Positions 1 through 10,978 of a DNA stretch of 54,385 nt are shown piece after piece. A model generated the notes under the pieces. That model saw only the letters and a program-made list of their open reading frames with translations, was not told the origin of the DNA and ran no database searches. The stretch lies in contig NZ_BCXD01000028.1 of assembly GCF_001894925.1 (NCBI RefSeq), positions 1 to 54,385 of the forward strand. The letters run 5' to 3'. Origin of the DNA: Rhodococcus rhodnii NBRC 100604 (GTDB lineage Bacteria; Actinomycetota; Actinomycetes; Mycobacteriales; Mycobacteriaceae). A program made the translations under genes and the position numbers. The first letter of the stretch is position 1; each line of letters starts with the position of its first letter.

Positions 1-2442
<2,442 letters not shown>

Positions 2443-2454
2443 TCGCGTAAGGTG

Positions 2455-2493
2455 CTCGCCTGCCCCGGAATGAATACCACCGGGGCAGGCGAG
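2455..2493. terminator. Perfect 14-bp hairpin between infB and ylxP
   Basis: The arms ctcgcctgccccgg (2455-2468) and ccggggcaggcgag (2480-2493) are perfectly complementary around an 11-base loop. No T-run follows. It lies 13 bases after the infB stop and just before the ylxP ribosome binding site, so it may be a partial terminator or an mRNA-processing/stability element inside the operon. Confidence 0.65.
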
Positions 2494-2517
2494 AAACGCG
2501 TGAAGGAGGACGGTCTG

Positions 2518-2808
2518 GTGTACGTCGGGGCACTCGAGCTCGACATTCTGCTCGGTGACGTCCGCTCGCTCAAGGAGAAGCGCGCGCTCGTCAAACCCGT
2601 GCTCGCCGAGTTGCGACGCTTCGGCGTCTCGGCGGCCGAGACGGGCGAACAGGAGCGTTATCGGCGGTCGATGCTCGGTGTCGTGCTCGCGAGTTCCGGG
2701 GTCGATCACCTCCACGAGGTGCTCGACACGTGCGAGCGGCACGTGGCGGAACGGCCGGAGTTGCAGTTGCTCGCCGTCCGGCGGCGGGTCTTCGGGCCCG
2801 AGGACTGA
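2518..2808 (+). CDS. ylxP: DUF503 / YlxP family protein
   Basis: This 96-residue protein belongs to the DUF503 (YlxP) family, commonly encoded between infB and rbfA. The family folds as a small ferredoxin-like protein and is thought to act in ribosome assembly, but its biochemical role is unsettled. The family-typical opening VYVGALELDILLGDVRSLKEK supports the GTG start at 2518, with aaggagga at 2503-2510 as ribosome binding site. An upstream in-frame GTG at 2452 would put the intergenic hairpin inside the protein and is unlikely. Confidence 0.85.
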   Translation: MYVGALELDILLGDVRSLKEKRALVKPVLAELRRFGVSAAETGEQERYRRSMLGVVLASSGVDHLHEVLDTCERHVAERPELQLLAVRRRVFGPED

Positions 2809-2876
2809 ACGGTCCACACACAAGCAGGGATGGTGGCCGGGCAGCGCCCGGCCGGTGAGGGAGAGGACTTCCGGTC

Positions 2877-3395
2877 ATGGCTGATCCGGCCCGCGCGCGC
2901 AGGCTCGCGAAGCGCATCGGAACGATCGTCGCGAGTGCCATCGATCACGAGATCAAGGACCCGCGGCTCGCATACGTGACGGTGACCGACACCCGCGTCA
3001 CCAACGATCTGCACGACGCGACGGTGTACTACACCGTGCGCGGCGTCGATCTCGACAGCCCGCCCGACCGCGAGGCGGCCGCTGCGGGACTCGAGAAGGC
3101 GAAGGGCGTGCTCCGCTCGAAAGTCGGTGCGGGAACCGGGGTTCGGTTCACCCCGACGCTGACGTTCGTCGAGGACACCGTCCCGGACGCTGCACGGCAC
3201 ATGGAGGAGCTGCTCGCGAAGGCTCGTGCCGCGGACGACGAGGTCGCCCGTGCGGCAGCGGCGGCGCAGCCCGCAGGCGACGCCGATCCGTACCGCGAAC
3301 CGCGTGACGGCGACGACGCGGACGTCGACGACGCGAGCGACGAGACGGCTGCCGGCGGCGCCGACGAGGACGCGCACGCGCGCCGCCCCCGGTGA
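2877..3395 (+). CDS. rbfA: Ribosome-binding factor A
   Basis: RbfA binds the immature 30S subunit and assists 16S rRNA 5'-end maturation and cold adaptation. The 172-residue product opens with the family signature ([24 protein letters not shown]) and keeps the KH-like core to about residue 120. An acidic Asp/Ala-rich tail of about 45 residues follows, common in actinobacteria. A purine-rich site (gggagagga) precedes the ATG. The stop overlaps the GTG of the next gene, indicating translational coupling. Confidence 0.94.
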   Translation: MADPARARRLAKRIGTIVASAIDHEIKDPRLAYVTVTDTRVTNDLHDATVYYTVRGVDLDSPPDREAAAAGLEKAKGVLRSKVGAGTGVRFTPTLTFVEDTVPDAARHMEELLAKARAADDEVARAAAAAQPAGDADPYREPRDGDDADVDDASDETAAGGADEDAHARRPR

Positions 3396-4387
3396 CCGAC
3401 CGGACGTCGTCCATGACCGGCACGGCACGCGACGTCGACGTGGCCGGCGCGGTCGCGTCGCTCGACGCCGCGACGTCGGTGACGGTGCTGTGCCACGTCA
3501 ACCCCGATGCCGACACGATCGGAAGCGGCCTCGCCCTCGGACTCGCGTTCGAGCGGCGAGGCGTTCCCGTGCGGGTGGCGTTCGCGGCGCCCGACGCGCT
3601 ACCCGAGTCGATGTCGTCGCTTCCGGGACGGCACCTGCTCGTCCCGCCGTCGGACGTCCCGAGCAGTGACGATCTCGTCGTCGCGGTCGATGCGGGGAGC
3701 GCGGCACGGCTCGGCCGTCTCGCGGATCGCCTCGACGGCGCCCGCACGTCGCTCGTCGTCGATCACCATCTGTCCAACACGCGCTTCGCGGACGCGAATC
3801 TCGTCGTCCCGAGAGCCGAATCGACGACGGCCGTCCTGGTCGAGGTGTTCGACGCGTGGGGTGTCGACATCGACGCCGAGATCGCGACGTGCCTCTATGC
3901 GGGGCTCGTCACCGACACCGGGTCGTTCCGGTGGGTCGCGCCGGGGAGTCACGCGCTCGCGGAGCGGCTCATCGCGACGGGGGTCGATGCCGCGGCGATG
4001 GCGCGCACCCTGCTCGACACGCACCCGTTCGGCTGGCTCCCGATGCTCTCGGCCGTTCTCGCGACGGCGACCCTCCATCCGGCTGCCGCGGGCGGCCGAG
4101 GCGTGGTGACGGCGCTCGTCCGTGCGGCGGACTCGGCGGGGCTGCGCCCCGAGGAGATCGAGTCGGTCGTCGACATCGTCCGCACGACGCAGGAGGCCGA
4201 GGTCGCGGCGGTGTTCAAGGAGGCGGCCGACGGCACGTGGGCGGTGTCGTTGCGCTCGAAGTCCTCGGTCGACGTGTCCGCCGTCGCGTCGCGGCTCGGC
4301 GGCGGCGGTCACAAGCGCGCCGCCGGCTACACCAGCACGGCAGCGGCGGACGATCTCGTCGACGAGCTGGTGGCCGCGCTTGACTGA
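3392..4387 (+). CDS. DHH-family nanoRNase / phosphoesterase (NrnA type)
   Basis: The 331-residue protein is a DHH/DHHA1 phosphoesterase like M. tuberculosis Rv2837c, which degrades short oligoribonucleotides, pAp and cyclic di-AMP. Visible motifs are the metal-binding NPDADTIGS near residue 40, the DHH triad in VVDHHLSN near residue 125, and the DHHA1 substrate motif [11 protein letters not shown] at the C-terminus. The GTG start overlaps the rbfA stop (GTGA). The position after rbfA is conserved in the order. Whether its main substrate here is nanoRNA or cyclic dinucleotide cannot be told from sequence. Confidence 0.92.
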   Translation: MTDRTSSMTGTARDVDVAGAVASLDAATSVTVLCHVNPDADTIGSGLALGLAFERRGVPVRVAFAAPDALPESMSSLPGRHLLVPPSDVPSSDDLVVAVDAGSAARLGRLADRLDGARTSLVVDHHLSNTRFADANLVVPRAESTTAVLVEVFDAWGVDIDAEIATCLYAGLVTDTGSFRWVAPGSHALAERLIATGVDAAAMARTLLDTHPFGWLPMLSAVLATATLHPAAAGGRGVVTALVRAADSAGLRPEEIESVVDIVRTTQEAEVAAVFKEAADGTWAVSLRSKSSVDVSAVASRLGGGGHKRAAGYTSTAAADDLVDELVAALD

Positions 4388-5744
4388 GCCGGTGCGTCCG
4401 GTGTCCGGTGACGTGTCGGCCCGGACGATCTTCGCGCTCGCGTTCCCGGCGCTCGGCGTCCTGGCCGCCGAGCCGCTCTATCTGCTGTTCGACACGGCCG
4501 TCGTCGGCCGCCTCGGCGCGCTCGATCTCGCCGGGCTCGCCGTCGGCGGGCTGGTACTCGCCCAGGTGACGACGCAGCTGACGTTCCTGTCCTACGGCAC
4601 GACCGCCCGGGCGTCGCGGCGCCACGGCTCCGGGGACCGCGCCGGTGCCGTGGGCGAGGGCGTCCAGGCGACGTGGCTCGCCGTGGCCGTCGGGCTCGTC
4701 ATCGTCGTGCTCGCCCAGTTCGTGGCCGGTCCGGTCGTCGGGGTGCTCGCGGGCGATTCGGGTATCGCGGCGTCGGCGGAGTCGTGGCTGCGGATCGCGA
4801 TCGTCGGTGCACCGCTCGTGCTCGTCTCGATGGCGGGAAACGGGTGGATGCGCGGGGTGCAGAACACCGTGCGCCCACTGCGCTTCGTGATCGCGGGGCT
4901 CGGGCTGTCGGCGCTGCTGTGCCCCGTGCTCGTCCACGGCATGTGGGGCACACCCGAACTCGGGCTCGAGGGCTCCGCCATTGCGAACGTGATCGGCCAG
5001 TCCCTCACCGCTGTGCTCTTCGTCGTGGCTCTCGCGCGCGAACGTGTCCCGCTGCGACCGGATCTCGCGGTCATGAAGGCGCAGGCGGTGATGGGCCGCG
5101 ATCTCGTCGCCCGCAGCCTCGCGTTCCAGGCGTGCTTCCTGTCGGCCGCCGCCGTCGCCTCGCGGTTCGGTGCGGCGTCGGTCGCGGCGCACCAGGTGGT
5201 CCTGCAGCTGTGGAACCTCGTGACGCTCATGCTGGACTCGCTCGCGATCGCGGCGCAGACCCTCGTCGGTGCCGCACTCGGCAGCCGGCACGCGGGCTCG
5301 GCGCGCCGGATCGCACGCCGCGTCACGGTGTGGTCGGCGATCTTCGGTGCCGGCCTCGCCGCGCTGTTCGCGGCCGGATACACGGTGATACCGCGGTTGT
5401 TCACGAGCGACGACGGCGTGCTGGACCAGATGGACAGCGCATGGTGGTTCTTCGTCGCGATCATGCCGATCGCGGGCATCGTGTTCGCGCTCGACGGCGT
5501 GCTGCTCGGCGCGGGCGACGTGAAGTTCCTGCGCAACGCGACGCTGCTGTGCGCGATCACGGGTTTCCTCCCGCTGATCTGGCTGTCGCTGGCCTTCGGG
5601 TGGGGGCTCGTCGGAATCTGGAGCGGCCTCACGCTGTTCGTCGTGCTACGGATGGTGGCGGTCGTGTGGCGGTTCCGTTCGAATCGCTGGTCGATCGAGG
5701 GCGCCGAGATCGGCGGGCGCACGAATGGAAGGATGGCGACGTGA
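4380..5744 (+). CDS. MATE family efflux transporter (DinF-like)
   Basis: This 454-residue inner-membrane protein has about twelve hydrophobic helices and the MATE fold, as in the DinF-like protein Rv2836c at the same position in M. tuberculosis. MATE pumps export cationic drugs or metabolites using Na+ or H+ gradients; the substrate is unknown. The N-terminal helix FPALGVLAAEPLYLLFDTAVVG is characteristic. A TTG at 4380 overlaps the end of the previous gene and is used here; GTG at 4392 is an equally possible start. Confidence 0.88.
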   Translation: MTEPVRPVSGDVSARTIFALAFPALGVLAAEPLYLLFDTAVVGRLGALDLAGLAVGGLVLAQVTTQLTFLSYGTTARASRRHGSGDRAGAVGEGVQATWLAVAVGLVIVVLAQFVAGPVVGVLAGDSGIAASAESWLRIAIVGAPLVLVSMAGNGWMRGVQNTVRPLRFVIAGLGLSALLCPVLVHGMWGTPELGLEGSAIANVIGQSLTAVLFVVALARERVPLRPDLAVMKAQAVMGRDLVARSLAFQACFLSAAAVASRFGAASVAAHQVVLQLWNLVTLMLDSLAIAAQTLVGAALGSRHAGSARRIARRVTVWSAIFGAGLAALFAAGYTVIPRLFTSDDGVLDQMDSAWWFFVAIMPIAGIVFALDGVLLGAGDVKFLRNATLLCAITGFLPLIWLSLAFGWGLVGIWSGLTLFVVLRMVAVVWRFRSNRWSIEGAEIGGRTNGRMAT

Positions 5745-6688
5745 CGGCGAGACTGCTGGCGATCAGCGACACCCACGTCGGTCATCGCGGCAACCGCGAG
5801 ATGACCGAGCGGCTGCATCCGCACTCACCCGACGACTGGCTGATCCTGGCGGGAGACGTCGCCGAACGGTCCGACGACATCCGCTGGTCGCTCGAGGTGC
5901 TGACGCAGCGCTTCGCGAAGGTGCTGTGGGTGCCCGGGAACCACGAGTTGTGGACGACGGCGAAGGACCCCGTGCAGATGCACGGCCTCGCGCGATACGA
6001 CCACCTCGTCGCGATGTGCCGGGAGCTCGGCGTCGTGACCCCGGAGGATCCGTATCCGGTGTGGAACGACCCCACACTGGGGCCGGTCACCGTCGTCCCG
6101 ATGTTCCTGCTCTACGACTACTCGTTCCTGCCGGACGGCGCGACGGACAAGGCGAGCGGGCTCGAGATCGCGCGGGAGCGCGGCGTCGTCGCGACCGACG
6201 AGTTCCTGCTCGCCAGCGAACCGTACGCGACGCGTGACGCCTGGTGCCGCGCCCGGATCGAGTACACGGCCGCGCGGCTCGACGCACTCGCGCCCGGCAC
6301 GAGAACCGTTCTCGTCAATCACTTTCCGCTCGTCCGTGAGCCCACGCACGTGCTGTGGTACCCGGAGTTCGCGCTGTGGTGCGGCACCGAGGCGACCGCC
6401 GACTGGCACGTCCGCTACAACGCGGTGTGCTCGGTCTACGGGCACCTGCACATCCCGCGCACGACCTGGTACGACGGCGTGCGGTTCGAGGAGGTCTCGC
6501 TCGGCTACCCGCGCGAATGGCAGCGGCGCGGGCTGCCGGACGAGCTGCTCCGGACGATCCTGCCGGTGCCCGAGTATCCGCCGGGCGCTCTGAACAAGTG
6601 GGGCGGGCACTTCGCGGTCACGGCCGAGCAGGAGGCCGAGGCCGAGGAGATGCGTGCCAAGGTTCGGGAACGGAGATCGCGGTCGTGA
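5741..6688 (+). CDS. Calcineurin-like metallophosphoesterase
   Basis: The 315-residue protein carries the metallophosphoesterase motifs ISDTHVGH (residues about 8-15), LAGDVAE, PGNHE and a C-terminal GHLHIP, which together bind two metal ions. It overlaps the MATE gene by four bases (GTGA) and the pptT start by four bases. Its homologue Rv2795c occupies the same place next to pptT in M. tuberculosis. Work in mycobacteria describes a PptT-opposing phosphopantetheinyl hydrolase encoded next to pptT, so removal of phosphopantetheine from carrier proteins is a reasonable inference here but is not shown by the sequence. Confidence 0.88.
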   Translation: MTARLLAISDTHVGHRGNREMTERLHPHSPDDWLILAGDVAERSDDIRWSLEVLTQRFAKVLWVPGNHELWTTAKDPVQMHGLARYDHLVAMCRELGVVTPEDPYPVWNDPTLGPVTVVPMFLLYDYSFLPDGATDKASGLEIARERGVVATDEFLLASEPYATRDAWCRARIEYTAARLDALAPGTRTVLVNHFPLVREPTHVLWYPEFALWCGTEATADWHVRYNAVCSVYGHLHIPRTTWYDGVRFEEVSLGYPREWQRRGLPDELLRTILPVPEYPPGALNKWGGHFAVTAEQEAEAEEMRAKVRERRSRS

Positions 6689-7356
6689 TCGAGCGGATTC
6701 TTCCCGGTGGTGTCGCCGCGGCCGAGCTGTTCGAGGACCCGCCGGGTCTCGCACCGCACCCGCAGGAGGCGCCGCTCGTCGCGCGCGCCGTCGACAAGCG
6801 CAAGCGCGAGTTCGTCGGTGCCCGGCACTGCGCCCGGACCGCGATGCGCACACTCGGGGTCGAGGAGGGCCCGATCCTCAAGGGCGACAAGGGCGCACCG
6901 GTGTGGCCGCGCGGCCTGGTCGGGTCGCTCACGCACTGCGACGGCTACCGCGGCGCCGTGCTCGCGTACGCGATGGCGATGCGATCCCTCGGTATCGACG
7001 CGGAGCCGGGGGCCCCGCTGCCCGAGGGCGTTCTCGGGCACGTGAGCCTGCCGGAGGAGCGCGAGCGTCTCGCGGCCGCGGACGACACCGTGCACTGGGA
7101 TCGGTTGCTGTTCTGCGCGAAGGAGGCGACGTACAAGGCGTGGTTCCCGCTCACGAACAGGTGGCTCGGTTTCGAGGACGCCGACATCACCTTCGAGCGG
7201 GACGCGGACAGCGCCGACGGCGCCGTGACCGGACGCTTCCGCTCACGGCTGCTCGTGAGTGGTGAGACCGTCGACGGCGGCGCGCCGCTCACGGAGTTCA
7301 CCGGGCGCTGGCTCGCGGCGGACGGCCTGATCCTCACCGCCATCGCGGTCTCGTGA
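6685..7356 (+). CDS. pptT: 4'-phosphopantetheinyl transferase PptT
   Basis: PptT transfers phosphopantetheine from CoA to carrier domains of type I polyketide and peptide synthases, and in this order it is needed for mycolate and siderophore synthesis. The 223-residue protein has the Sfp-superfamily motifs GSLTHC (80-85), GIDAEP (103-108, metal-binding Asp and Glu) and FCAKEATYKAW (143-153). The GTG at 6685 follows a purine-rich site (gggaacggaga) and overlaps the upstream phosphoesterase gene. Confidence 0.93.
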   Translation: MIERILPGGVAAAELFEDPPGLAPHPQEAPLVARAVDKRKREFVGARHCARTAMRTLGVEEGPILKGDKGAPVWPRGLVGSLTHCDGYRGAVLAYAMAMRSLGIDAEPGAPLPEGVLGHVSLPEERERLAAADDTVHWDRLLFCAKEATYKAWFPLTNRWLGFEDADITFERDADSADGAVTGRFRSRLLVSGETVDGGAPLTEFTGRWLAADGLILTAIAVS

Positions 7357-7385
7357 GGACGGGCCCCGGCGGGCTGGCACAATCG

Positions 7386-7415
7386 AATCACGTGAGCGCG
7401 AATCACGTGAGCGAC
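7386..7415 (+). repeat. Duplicated truB start context
   Basis: The 13 bases aatcacgtgagcg occur twice in direct succession (7386-7398 and 7401-7413) in 15-bp units. Each copy contains an in-frame GTG, so the duplication adds five codons and a second candidate start. Confidence 0.8.
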
Positions 7416-8345
7416 GAGCATGACGGACCCCCCGCGTCCGGCCGAACCCCACGGTCCGGTCTGGACGGAGCGGGCCTGCTCGTCGTCGACAAGCCGCCGG
7501 CCATGACGAGCCACGACGTCGTCGCCCGCGTCCGCAAGCTGCTGAACACCCGCAAGGTGGGTCATGCCGGGACGCTCGATCCGATGGCGACCGGTGTGCT
7601 CGTGCTCGGCGTCGAACGGGCCACCAAGATGCTGGGTCTGCTCTCGCTCACCACGAAGGCGTACTCCGCGACGATCCGGCTCGGTGCGGCGACGACGACG
7701 GACGACGCGGAGGGCGAGACCGTCTCGGCTGCGGACGCCTCGCACGTCACCGACGCCGAGATCGCCGACCGCATCGCGGCGTCGACCGGCGAGATCGACC
7801 AGATCCCGTCGTCGGTCAGCGCGATCAAGGTCGACGGCCGTCGGGCGCACGCCCTGGTCCGTGAGGGACACGACGTCGCACTCGAACCGCGCCGCGTGCG
7901 GATCGACCGTTTCGAGGTGACCGCGCGGCGCGACGAGGGCCAGTTCGTGGATCTGGACGTCGAGGTCGAATGCTCGTCGGGGACGTACGTGCGCGCGCTC
8001 GCCCGTGATCTGGGCGCCGACCTCGGCGTCGGCGGTCACCTGACCGCGCTGCGCCGCACCCGGGTCGGGCCGTTCTCGCTCGATCACGCCCTGACGCTGG
8101 GCGGCCTCGCCGACGATCCGCGGGTGAGCCTCGACATCGACGAAGCCGCGCGGGTCGCGTTCCCGCACCGCGAGATCTCGGCGGACGAGGCGGAGTCGAT
8201 CAGTCAGGGGCGCTGGCTCGAGCCGATCGGGCGCAAGGGCGTCCACGCGGCGATCGCACCGGACGGCACGACGATCGCGCTGATCGAGGAACGCGGCAAG
8301 CGTGCGAGTTCGGTGATGGTGGTGCGCCCCGCGACGCTGCGCTGA
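7392..8345 (+). CDS. truB: tRNA pseudouridine(55) synthase
   Basis: TruB converts U55 of tRNA to pseudouridine. The GLLVVDKPPAMTSHDVV opening and the catalytic-Asp block GHAGTLDPMATGVLVLG identify the family, and the Mycobacteriales-type C-terminal domain is present. Several in-frame starts exist: GTG 7353 (overlapping the pptT stop), GTG 7392 and GTG 7407. GTG 7392 is chosen because a -10-like CACAAT ends eight bases before it. With this start the protein has 317 residues. Confidence 0.93.
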   Translation: MSANHVSDEHDGPPASGRTPRSGLDGAGLLVVDKPPAMTSHDVVARVRKLLNTRKVGHAGTLDPMATGVLVLGVERATKMLGLLSLTTKAYSATIRLGAATTTDDAEGETVSAADASHVTDAEIADRIAASTGEIDQIPSSVSAIKVDGRRAHALVREGHDVALEPRRVRIDRFEVTARRDEGQFVDLDVEVECSSGTYVRALARDLGADLGVGGHLTALRRTRVGPFSLDHALTLGGLADDPRVSLDIDEAARVAFPHREISADEAESISQGRWLEPIGRKGVHAAIAPDGTTIALIEERGKRASSVMVVRPATLR

Positions 8346-8354
8346 GTCGAGCGC

Positions 8355-9086
8355 TCAGACGAGCCAGATCGCTTCTGCCGCAGGGGTTCCCAGATCGACG
8401 GCGTCGGCGGACGAGCCGAGCCGGATCGAGATGGTGCCCGCGAAATCGCGTCGTTCGAGCACCTCGACGGTGACGTCGAGGCTCACGCCCACCGAATCGA
8501 AGTACCGGAGCATCGCCGGGTCCGCGTCGGAGATCCGCGCGATTCGGCCGCGTTCGCCGTTGCCGAAATCGCTGAGCTGACGCGCCGGGGGAGTGGGAAT
8601 CGTGCCGTCGCTCCGGGGAATCGGATCGCCGTGCGGATCACGCGCCGGATGACCGAGCTTCGCGTCGATCCGCGACACGAGCAGATCCGAGACCGCGTGC
8701 TCGAGCACCTCGGCCTCGTCGTGGACCTCGTCCCACCCGTAGCCGAGTTCCTCCACGAGGAAGGTCTCGAGCAGCCGGTGCCGGCGGACCATGCCGATCG
8801 CGGCGAGGACGCCCGCGTCGGTGAGCGCGATCGAGCCGTACCGGGCGTGGTCGACGAGCCCCTGATCGGCGAGCTTGCGGATCGCCTCGGAGACGGTGGA
8901 GGCGGACACCCCCATCTTCTCGGAGAGCAGTTTGGTGGAGACGCGTTCGTGACTCCACTCCTGCACCGTCCAGATGACCTTGAGGTAGTCCTGCGCGACG
9001 GACGAGAGCGAATCGGCCGACGCCGCGGTCGCGGGAGCGGACTCGCCCACGCTCCGCCCGGTCTCGCCGTCCTTGTACGCAGTCAC
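8355..9086 (-). CDS. mntR: DtxR/MntR family metal-dependent repressor
   Basis: The 243-residue protein is a DtxR-family regulator corresponding to SirR (Rv2788) of M. tuberculosis. It has an N-terminal winged helix with KLLSEKMGVSASTVSEAIRKL as recognition region, a dimerization domain with metal-ligand-rich HRLLETFLVEELGY and DEVHDEAEVLEHAVSD, and a C-terminal FeoA/SH3-like domain. Such proteins repress metal uptake genes when Mn2+ or Fe2+ is plentiful; Mn2+ is the likely ligand. A TAGGCT -10 ends seven bases before the GTG at 9086, so this start is preferred over the GTG at 9092, which would lie one base from the -10. It converges with truB. Confidence 0.88.
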   Translation of the reverse strand: MTAYKDGETGRSVGESAPATAASADSLSSVAQDYLKVIWTVQEWSHERVSTKLLSEKMGVSASTVSEAIRKLADQGLVDHARYGSIALTDAGVLAAIGMVRRHRLLETFLVEELGYGWDEVHDEAEVLEHAVSDLLVSRIDAKLGHPARDPHGDPIPRSDGTIPTPPARQLSDFGNGERGRIARISDADPAMLRYFDSVGVSLDVTVEVLERRDFAGTISIRLGSSADAVDLGTPAAEAIWLV

Positions 9087-9093
9087 GTCCACG

Positions 9094-9099
9094 AGCCTA
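9094..9099 (-). promoter_or_regulatory. -10 element of mntR, leaderless
   Basis: On the minus strand TAGGCT is followed by seven bases and then GTG 9086, the geometry of a leaderless actinobacterial transcript. Confidence 0.55.
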
Positions 9100-9147
9100 T
9101 GTCAGCGCGTCGCGGCGGGTGCATGTGACCGCACGGGTCGTGCGACG

Positions 9148-9153
9148 TAGGCT
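9148..9153 (+). promoter_or_regulatory. -10 element of ribF, leaderless
   Basis: TAGGCT is followed by six bases and the GTG start at 9160. The divergent mntR promoter uses an identical hexamer. Confidence 0.6.
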
Positions 9154-9159
9154 TCCCCC

Positions 9160-10140
9160 GTGCTGAGGTGGCGTGGTCTCGACGAGGTTCCAGCCGATTG
9201 GGGTCGGTGCGTACTGACCATCGGCGTGTTCGACGGCGTCCACCGCGGTCACGAGCAGCTCGTGCGCCGCGCGGTCGAGGCAGGACGCAGACGCGGCCTT
9301 CCCACCGTCCTCATGACCTTCGACCCGCATCCGATGGAGGTCGTGCGGCCCGGCACCCACCCGCCGCAGCTGACGACGCTCGCGCGGCGCGCGGAACTCG
9401 TCGAGGAACTGGGCGTCGACGTCTTCTGCGTCATGCCGTTCACCCCGGATTTCATGAAGCTCACCCCCGAGGCCTACGCCCACCAGATCCTCGTCGAGCG
9501 CCTGCACGTGACCGAGGTCGTCGTGGGGGAGAACTTCACGTTCGGCAAGAAGGCCCTCGGCACCGTCCCGATGCTCCGCGAGTTCGGAGCGCGCTTCGGC
9601 TTCACCGTCGACGGCGTCAACCTCGTGTCCGAGCACAGCGCGCTCTCGGCGCAGGACGTCACGTTCTCGTCGACCTACATCCGCGCCTGCGTCGACGCCG
9701 GCGACGTGCGCGCGGCGGCCGAGGCGCTGGGCCGGCCGCACCGCGTCGAGGGCGTCGTGGTGCACGGTGACGGCCGCGGGCGCGATCTCGGCTACCCGAC
9801 CGCGAACGTCGCGCCGCCCATGCACGCGGCGATTCCGGCGGACGGCGTGTATGCGACGTGGTTCACGGTGCTCGGGCCCGGCGCCGAGATCGGCACCGTC
9901 GTGCCGGGGCGCCGGTACGCCGCCGCCGTATCGGTCGGGACCAACCCCACCTTCTCCGGGCGGGCCCGCACGGTCGAGGCGTACGTCCTCGACCACGAGG
10001 CCGACCTCTACGGCCAGCACGTCGCCGTCGATTTCGTCGAGCGGCTGCGTGGGATGGAGAAGTTCGACAGCGTGGACGCCCTCGTCGAGGAGATGGGACG
10101 CGACGCGACGCGCACGCGCGAGTTGCTCGCGGGCGGCTGA
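9160..10140 (+). CDS. ribF: Bifunctional riboflavin kinase / FAD synthetase
   Basis: RibF makes FMN from riboflavin and then FAD. The 326-residue protein has the N-terminal nucleotidyltransferase motif TIGVFDGVHRGHEQL (about residues 20-34) and FSSTYIR, followed by the C-terminal kinase signature GRGRDLGYPTAN. The length is normal for the bifunctional family. It is transcribed divergently from mntR and upstream of rpsO. Confidence 0.96.
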   Translation: MLRWRGLDEVPADWGRCVLTIGVFDGVHRGHEQLVRRAVEAGRRRGLPTVLMTFDPHPMEVVRPGTHPPQLTTLARRAELVEELGVDVFCVMPFTPDFMKLTPEAYAHQILVERLHVTEVVVGENFTFGKKALGTVPMLREFGARFGFTVDGVNLVSEHSALSAQDVTFSSTYIRACVDAGDVRAAAEALGRPHRVEGVVVHGDGRGRDLGYPTANVAPPMHAAIPADGVYATWFTVLGPGAEIGTVVPGRRYAAAVSVGTNPTFSGRARTVEAYVLDHEADLYGQHVAVDFVERLRGMEKFDSVDALVEEMGRDATRTRELLAGG

Positions 10141-10175
10141 CGGTACGCGCGGGCGGGTCGTCCTCGCCGCGCTGC

Positions 10176-10181
10176 TAGACT
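10176..10181 (+). promoter_or_regulatory. -10 element for rpsO
   Basis: TAGACT lies between ribF and rpsO and would give an rpsO leader of about 105 bases. No clear -35 is visible. Confidence 0.5.
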
Positions 10182-10293
10182 GGTCCGTCGGTGTGTGCTG
10201 CGGTTCGCGGTGGCCACACCGGGGCACGCTCTCCCGGTCGGCCCGGGGCGGGCCCGTTCCTCGCACGCGGACGTAACCATCAGGAGTGATGAC

Positions 10294-10563
10294 GTGGCAC
10301 TGACCACCGATCAGAAGAAGCAGATCCTCACGGAGTACGGGCTCCACGAGACCGACACGGGTTCGCCCGAGGCTCAGGTCGCCCTGCTCACCAAGCGGAT
10401 CACCGATCTGACCGAGCACCTCAAGATCCACAAGCACGACCACCACTCGCGTCGTGGCCTGCTGCTGCTCGTCGGTCGCCGTCGCCGTCTGCTCAAGTAC
10501 GTGCAGAAGGTCGACATCAACCGGTACCGCTCGCTCATCGAGCGCCTGGGTCTGCGTCGCTGA
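10294..10563 (+). CDS. rpsO: 30S ribosomal protein S15
   Basis: S15 binds 16S rRNA early in assembly of the 30S platform. The 89-residue protein carries the family signatures [12 protein letters not shown] and [21 protein letters not shown]. The GTG start at 10294 is preceded by aggagtgat. It is followed by a strong terminator and then pnp, the usual rpsO-pnp order. Confidence 0.97.
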   Translation: MALTTDQKKQILTEYGLHETDTGSPEAQVALLTKRITDLTEHLKIHKHDHHSRRGLLLLVGRRRRLLKYVQKVDINRYRSLIERLGLRR

Positions 10564-10595
10564 CCTCACGCGATCGTCTCCGGACGAGCGCGACC

Positions 10596-10629
10596 CGATG
10601 CCCGTCCGCCGTTCGGCGGGCGGGCATCG
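10596..10629 (+). terminator. rpsO terminator hairpin
   Basis: A 15-bp stem (left arm cgatgcccgtccgcc, right arm ggcgggcgggcatcg, one G-U pair) closes a four-base loop 33 bases after the rpsO stop. There is no long T-run, as is common in this group. Confidence 0.75.
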
Positions 10630-10702
10630 TCGTCTGCGGTGGGCACGGCCGTGCAGCCACACGCGCGGCGCCGAGGTGTGCCGCCGTTCGCATACCAACT
10701 GG

Positions 10703-10890
10703 TAGTGTTCGGCACCGGGGACGTGCTCTAGCACGTTCCGCGCGAGGTCCGCTTCTGCGATCGGTCGGTCCTCGGTAGTGGCTGCCGCGACGCGACACGC
10801 ATCCGGCAGCTTCGATCGATGACCGCCGGGCAGGAGTACCGCCCCTTCGGCGGACCCCCCGGGATCTCACGGCACGCGGCTCCGCGTGCC
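10703..10890 (+). ncRNA. Structured pnp leader, candidate Actino-pnp RNA motif
   Basis: The 415 bases between rpsO and pnp hold no gene. After a candidate -10 (TAGTGT, 10703-10708) come a hairpin with arms acgtgct/agcacgt (10721-10736), a larger stem with gctgccg/cggcagc (10781-10810), and an 8-bp stem with a four-base loop filling 10871-10890. The Actino-pnp motif is a described conserved RNA in the 5' UTR of actinobacterial pnp genes, and position and structure fit it. I could not align it to the covariance model. It may mediate PNPase autoregulation through RNase III-type cleavage. Confidence 0.6.
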
Positions 10891-10978
10891 CGCGCCGCCC
10901 GAGTGGCGAGCACACGCGGCACGAGCACGTGCCACCGACAAGACGATGCAACGAGAAGACGAAGAGAAAAGACGAAGC

